Assembly: GCA_020637055.1 (NCBI GenBank)
Contig: JACJWR010000002.1
Coordinates: 62,001 to 126,000 of the forward strand
DNA length: 64,000 nt
Direction of reading: 5' to 3'
Source of the DNA: Actinomycetota bacterium
GTDB lineage: Bacteria > Actinomycetota > Actinomycetes > S36-B12 > UBA10799
Part shown: positions 60,776 to 64,000 of the stretch, one piece after another
Numbering within the stretch: the stretch's first letter is position 1
Layout of the letters: the number at the start of each line of letters is the position of its first letter
Translations under genes and position numbers: made by a program
Notes under the pieces: generated by a model
Databases searched by the model: none
What the model was told of the DNA's origin: nothing
What the model saw: only the letters and a program-made list of their open reading frames with translations

Positions 60776-62359
60776 GTGGCGGTACTTGAGCGCGACCCGG
60801 ACTCGGTGGGCATCGAGCCGCCGTCGTCCTTCGCGCTCCGCTATGTCGTGCCCGGCGTGGTGGCCTCGCTGCTCATCACCCTCGGTTCCCTTGGGGTGGG
60901 CTGGCTTCCGGTGAGTTCCGGCTTGAACTCCGTGCCCCTGGTGGAGTCCTTGCGCGGCTCGAGTTCCGGCACGATCATCTCCAAGATCTCGGTGCTGCTC
61001 GGTGTCGGTCTGCTGCTGCAGTCGTGGTTGGCGCTGGGTTATGGGGTCATGCACTCGTCGCTGCGGGACGCCCGCAGGCTGTGGGGCACGATGGTGGCTT
61101 GGGGCCTGCCGCTGCTCTTCGCCTTCCCACTGTTCTCCCGCGACGTCTACTCGTACTTCGCCCAAGGACTGCTGCTGCAGGAGGGCAAGGATCCGTATAC
61201 CTCGGGTGTGGTCGCCATCCCGGGCTGGTTCGGAACCGGGGCGGATCCGCTGTGGGGTGAGTCGCCTGCACCGTACGGACCGCTGTTCCTCATCCTTGAG
61301 CGGGGAGTGGCCGACTTCACCGGCGGGGATCCGCTGTTCGGTGCCTACGTATTCCGATTCATCGCCGTGATCGGGGTGGCGATGATGGCCTGGGGTGTGG
61401 TCCGACTGGCCCAGATGCACGGCATCGACAGTTCCAAAGCCTTGTGGTTGGTGGCCTTGAACCCGCTGGTGTACATGCACTTCGTGGTGGGCATCCACAA
61501 CGACGCCCTGATGGTCGGACTCATCACGGTGGCCTTTGTGATGGCGCTGGACCGGCGCTGCGTCACCGCCGTGGTGCTCATCGCGCTCGCCGGCGCGGTC
61601 AAGCCGATCGGTCTGCTGGCGCTGCCCTTCATCGGGCTGATCTGGGCCGGAACCAGGGCCGGTTTCTGGACCCGGGTGACGAAGTGGGTGTACGCCGGGC
61701 TGATCGTGGTGGTTGTCTTCGCGGTGCTCAGCCTGCTGAGCCGGACGGGTCTGGGGTGGCTGGATGCTCTCGCCACGCCGGGCAAGGTCCGGACCTGGTT
61801 GTCCCCGCCGACCGCGCTCGGAATGATCACCGGACAGGTGACGACTTGGGCGGGTATCGCCTCGGTGGACACCATGGTGGCCGTGATGCGCGCACTCGGC
61901 CAAGTCGCGGCACTCGGTTTCATCGCCTGGCTTGCGTTGAAACCGGAAGGGCGCAGCGCCACCCGGGCCGCCGGACTGGCATTCGCCGCCATCGTTTTCC
62001 TCGGTCCGGTGGTGCAACCGTGGTACGTCTTGTGGGGATTGCCGCTGCTCGTCGCGGCAGGTCTGAGGCGCAACGAGTTCCGGATCGTGCTGCTCGGCAC
62101 CGCCGTGTTCACCCTGCACGCGCTGGCGACATCGAGTTCCACCCAAGACACCTATCTGCAACTCTCCGAGGGAATCGGCCTGCTGATCGTTGCCGGCATC
62201 ATCGCGGTGGTCCTCATGACCAGCCCGCGGGAACGCCGACTGCTGCTCGGGGCGCCCGGTGATCCGGGACTGCTTCCGGAGAACCCGATCGCGGCCGGGG
62301 TCGCGGCTCGCCGGGTGATCGTCGGTCCCGATGCTGATCCGCCCAGAACCGCCGGTTGA
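60776..62359 (+). CDS. Polyprenol-phosphomannose-dependent alpha-1,6-mannosyltransferase (MptA/MptB type)
   Basis: This 527-residue GT-C enzyme has about 12-13 hydrophobic helices and the acidic loop motif FSRDVYSYFAQG after the early helices. It resembles MptA/MptB, which extend the lipomannan backbone. Rv2174 lies in the corresponding place in M. tuberculosis. With PimB' and the GT87 protein, this suggests the organism makes mannosylated phosphoinositides or lipoglycans. Which of MptA or MptB it equals is unclear. Confidence 0.85.
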   Translation: MAVLERDPDSVGIEPPSSFALRYVVPGVVASLLITLGSLGVGWLPVSSGLNSVPLVESLRGSSSGTIISKISVLLGVGLLLQSWLALGYGVMHSSLRDARRLWGTMVAWGLPLLFAFPLFSRDVYSYFAQGLLLQEGKDPYTSGVVAIPGWFGTGADPLWGESPAPYGPLFLILERGVADFTGGDPLFGAYVFRFIAVIGVAMMAWGVVRLAQMHGIDSSKALWLVALNPLVYMHFVVGIHNDALMVGLITVAFVMALDRRCVTAVVLIALAGAVKPIGLLALPFIGLIWAGTRAGFWTRVTKWVYAGLIVVVVFAVLSLLSRTGLGWLDALATPGKVRTWLSPPTALGMITGQVTTWAGIASVDTMVAVMRALGQVAALGFIAWLALKPEGRSATRAAGLAFAAIVFLGPVVQPWYVLWGLPLLVAAGLRRNEFRIVLLGTAVFTLHALATSSSTQDTYLQLSEGIGLLIVAGIIAVVLMTSPRERRLLLGAPGDPGLLPENPIAAGVAARRVIVGPDADPPRTAG

Positions 62360-62374
62360 ATACGCCGTCGACCG

Positions 62375-63910
62375 CTAGCTGCGGGTCGCGCGGGAGGTGT
62401 ACCCGGGGTCGATTCCGGTGATCCGCTCGGCCGCCAGACGGCCTGAGATGAGCACCATCGGGACACCGACGCCGGGTTGGGTGCCAGAGCCGGTGAAGAC
62501 CACGTTGTCGCCCCACAGGTTTCCGGGTCGGAACGGCCCGGTTTGGCCGAACGAGTGCGCGGCGGCGAAGGGCGCGCCCCGCTCCATCCCGCGGGCAGCC
62601 CAATCCGCCGGTGTGGTGAAGTGCTCGATTTCGATGGCATCGCCGAATCCGACGTAACCCCGCGCCTCCAAGGTCTCGACCATCTGATCCCGGTAGCGGG
62701 GCCCGACGACCTCCCAATCGATGCCCGCGTCGAGATTCGGCGTGGGGAAAAGGACGTAGTAACTCTGAGAGCCCGCTGGCGCCAGTTCCGGATCGCTGCG
62801 ACTCGGGTTGGTGACGAGCAGGCTCGGGTCGGACATCAGGGTGCCGGAATCGATCAGGTCGGTGAACACTCCCTCCCAGGATCGCCCGAAGTGGATGTTG
62901 TGGTGGGCGATCTTGCTGTACTCGGCGGACGAGCCGGCCAACAGTAGGGCGCACGATGGGGAGTAGTTGAGCCGGCGCACCGACCAGGGTTCGCGACCCA
63001 GCAACTCCCGGTAAGCCACCGGCAGATCGGGGTTCAACACCACCACATCGGCTGGAATCCGGTCGCCGTCGGCCGTGATGACCCCCGTGGCCCGGTCACC
63101 GTCGAGGTCCACTCGGATCACTTCGGTGTTGTAGCGGAAGGTCACCCCGTGCTTCTCGGCGGCGGCGGCCATCGCGGCCGGCACCGCGTGCATGCCCCCC
63201 TTGGGGAAGAAGACTCCGGCGACCGAGTCCATGTAGGCGATCACGGCGTAGATGGCCAGGGCGTCGTAGGGCGACAGCCCGGCATACATCGCCTGGAAAC
63301 TGTAGACCCGCTGGGTGCGCGGATCCTGCAGGAACTGTTCCACCTTCGGCGCCAACCGGCGGAAGCCGCCGATCGCAACAAGCTTTGCGAGGTCGGGTGT
63401 GAGCAGGTCGAGCGGGGAGTCGATGTTGCGGTCGATGAAGTCACGCATCTCGTAGCGGTACAGGCTGGAGACGAAGTCCACGTAGCGGCGGTAGCCGGCG
63501 GCTTCGCCCGGGCCGATCACCCGCTCGATCTCCTCGGTCATGGCATCGGTGTCGGAATGCACGTCGAGCACCGAACCGTCCGGGTAGAAGGCTCGGTACA
63601 AGGGGTTGACCGGCTGGAGTTCGAGCCAGTCCGACATGTCCTCGCCGATCGAGTCGAAGGCGTCCGCGATCAGGTCCGGCATGGTGAGCACCGTGGGGCC
63701 GGTGTCGAACCGGAACCCGGCCTCTTCGATCACGCCGGCGCGGCCTCCGGGAACGGATTCACGTTCGACCACCGTCACTTCCCGACCGGCGCCTGCCAGG
63801 CGCATGGCGGCCGACAGGCCGGCCAGCCCAGCACCGACCACCACCACGCGGTCGGTGGGCCCCTTGACGGTGCGGGGTGCACCGGGCAGCCATCTCCTCA
63901 ACGAAGCCAT
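62375..63910 (-). CDS. crtI: Phytoene desaturase
   Basis: CrtI (511 residues) introduces four double bonds to give lycopene. It has the FAD-binding VVVGAGLAGLSAAMRLA, GGRAGVIEEAGFRFDTGPT and the C-terminal CrtI signature GTQPGVGVPMVLISG. The ATG is one base after the stop of the partial polyprenyl synthase gene, so the two are coupled. Confidence 0.95.
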   Translation of the reverse strand: MASLRRWLPGAPRTVKGPTDRVVVVGAGLAGLSAAMRLAGAGREVTVVERESVPGGRAGVIEEAGFRFDTGPTVLTMPDLIADAFDSIGEDMSDWLELQPVNPLYRAFYPDGSVLDVHSDTDAMTEEIERVIGPGEAAGYRRYVDFVSSLYRYEMRDFIDRNIDSPLDLLTPDLAKLVAIGGFRRLAPKVEQFLQDPRTQRVYSFQAMYAGLSPYDALAIYAVIAYMDSVAGVFFPKGGMHAVPAAMAAAAEKHGVTFRYNTEVIRVDLDGDRATGVITADGDRIPADVVVLNPDLPVAYRELLGREPWSVRRLNYSPSCALLLAGSSAEYSKIAHHNIHFGRSWEGVFTDLIDSGTLMSDPSLLVTNPSRSDPELAPAGSQSYYVLFPTPNLDAGIDWEVVGPRYRDQMVETLEARGYVGFGDAIEIEHFTTPADWAARGMERGAPFAAAHSFGQTGPFRPGNLWGDNVVFTGSGTQPGVGVPMVLISGRLAAERITGIDPGYTSRATRS

Positions 63911-63911
63911 G

Positions 63912-64000
63912 TCATACCTTCCTCGCGGTCGCCGCCACGATGAGGCCGACGAGCACGTCGGCGGCGGGTGGGTGCAGATCCACCTCGGTGATCGCCGCGT
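63912..64000 (-). CDS. crtE: Probable polyprenyl (geranylgeranyl) diphosphate synthase, C-terminal end only
   Basis: Only the last 28 codons are in the window, ending DVLVGLIVAATARKV before the TGA at 63914. The short helical end fits the C-terminus of polyprenyl synthases, and the position before crtI-crtB (TGACATG junction) is where crtE is expected. The call rests mainly on position. Confidence 0.55.
   Translation of the reverse strand, partial: AAITEVDLHPPAADVLVGLIVAATARKV

Overview
The window is high-G+C DNA from an actinobacterium (class Actinomycetes). Evidence for this is the qcrCAB plus ctaC/D/E/F respiratory set with a diheme QcrC, class II DAHP synthase, PimB'-type and polyprenol-phosphomannose-type mannosyltransferases, PspA/PspAB, a PASTA kinase, heavy GTG start use, and many genes that look leaderless (a TANNNT -10 box 6-8 nt before the start codon). 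From memory, the gene order closely follows the Mycobacterium tuberculosis Rv2173-Rv2207 block (cobT, glycerate kinase, erpA-like, PfkB kinase, ctaC, qcr/ctaE, trpD, DnaQ-GIY nuclease, NlpC/P60, pimB', fadD15, SRPBCC, acyltransferase, aroG, pkn, mpt). Carotenoid genes (crtE end, crtI, crtB, crtYc, crtYd) and a Streptomyces-like SCO2322/ECF module distinguish it. The species cannot be named from sequence alone.

Layout. 1-7050 (minus): a cobalamin-riboswitch-led operon with a secreted SCO2322-like protein, ECF transporter T, fused A-A and S components, a metallo-beta-lactamase/CobU fusion, and cobT, which runs off the left edge. 7092-11524: small conserved genes, an aldo/keto reductase, DUF3043, and a PspA-HtpX-PspAB envelope-stress group. 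11570-16482: nadA and a glycerate kinase, divergent around a perfect inverted repeat, then an ErpA-type Fe-S protein, a PfkB kinase, Aat, and a TusA/degenerate cysteine desulfurase pair. 17799-26886: aerobic terminal respiration, ctaC-ctaD-ctaF forward and ctaE-qcrC-qcrA-qcrB reverse, with an L,D-transpeptidase between. ctaD is broken by about seven frame changes. 27034-34558: receiver-like protein, trpD, nuclease, CoA transferase, NlpC/P60 hydrolase, PimB'. 34502-41622: GT87, a NarL-type two-component system, an orphan TadZ/CpaE ATPase, ROK glucokinase and SRPBCC proteins. 41777-50429: lipid and glycerol metabolism (acyl-CoA ligase, lysoplasmalogenase-like, esterase, PlsC, GlpK) plus a TIGR00300-type protein and an NYN/OST-HTH protein. 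50838-57136: MFS exporter, aroG-ogt-SuoX-like operon, PASTA kinase. 57217-64000: ferredoxin reductase-like protein, a flavin-binding PPOX protein coupled to heterodimeric lycopene cyclase, phytoene synthase, mannosyltransferase, phytoene desaturase and the 3' end of a probable polyprenyl synthase.

Most genes are ordinary actinobacterial housekeeping. The strongest unusual signals are the desulfurase-like protein that has lost its PLP lysine beside TusA, the MBL-CobU fusion inside a B12-controlled ECF operon, the perfect palindrome on the nadA/glycerate-kinase divergent promoter, the shattered ctaD, and the nested palindrome with short tandem repeats after qcrB. I found no CRISPR array, insertion sequence, rRNA, tRNA, prophage or integrase.
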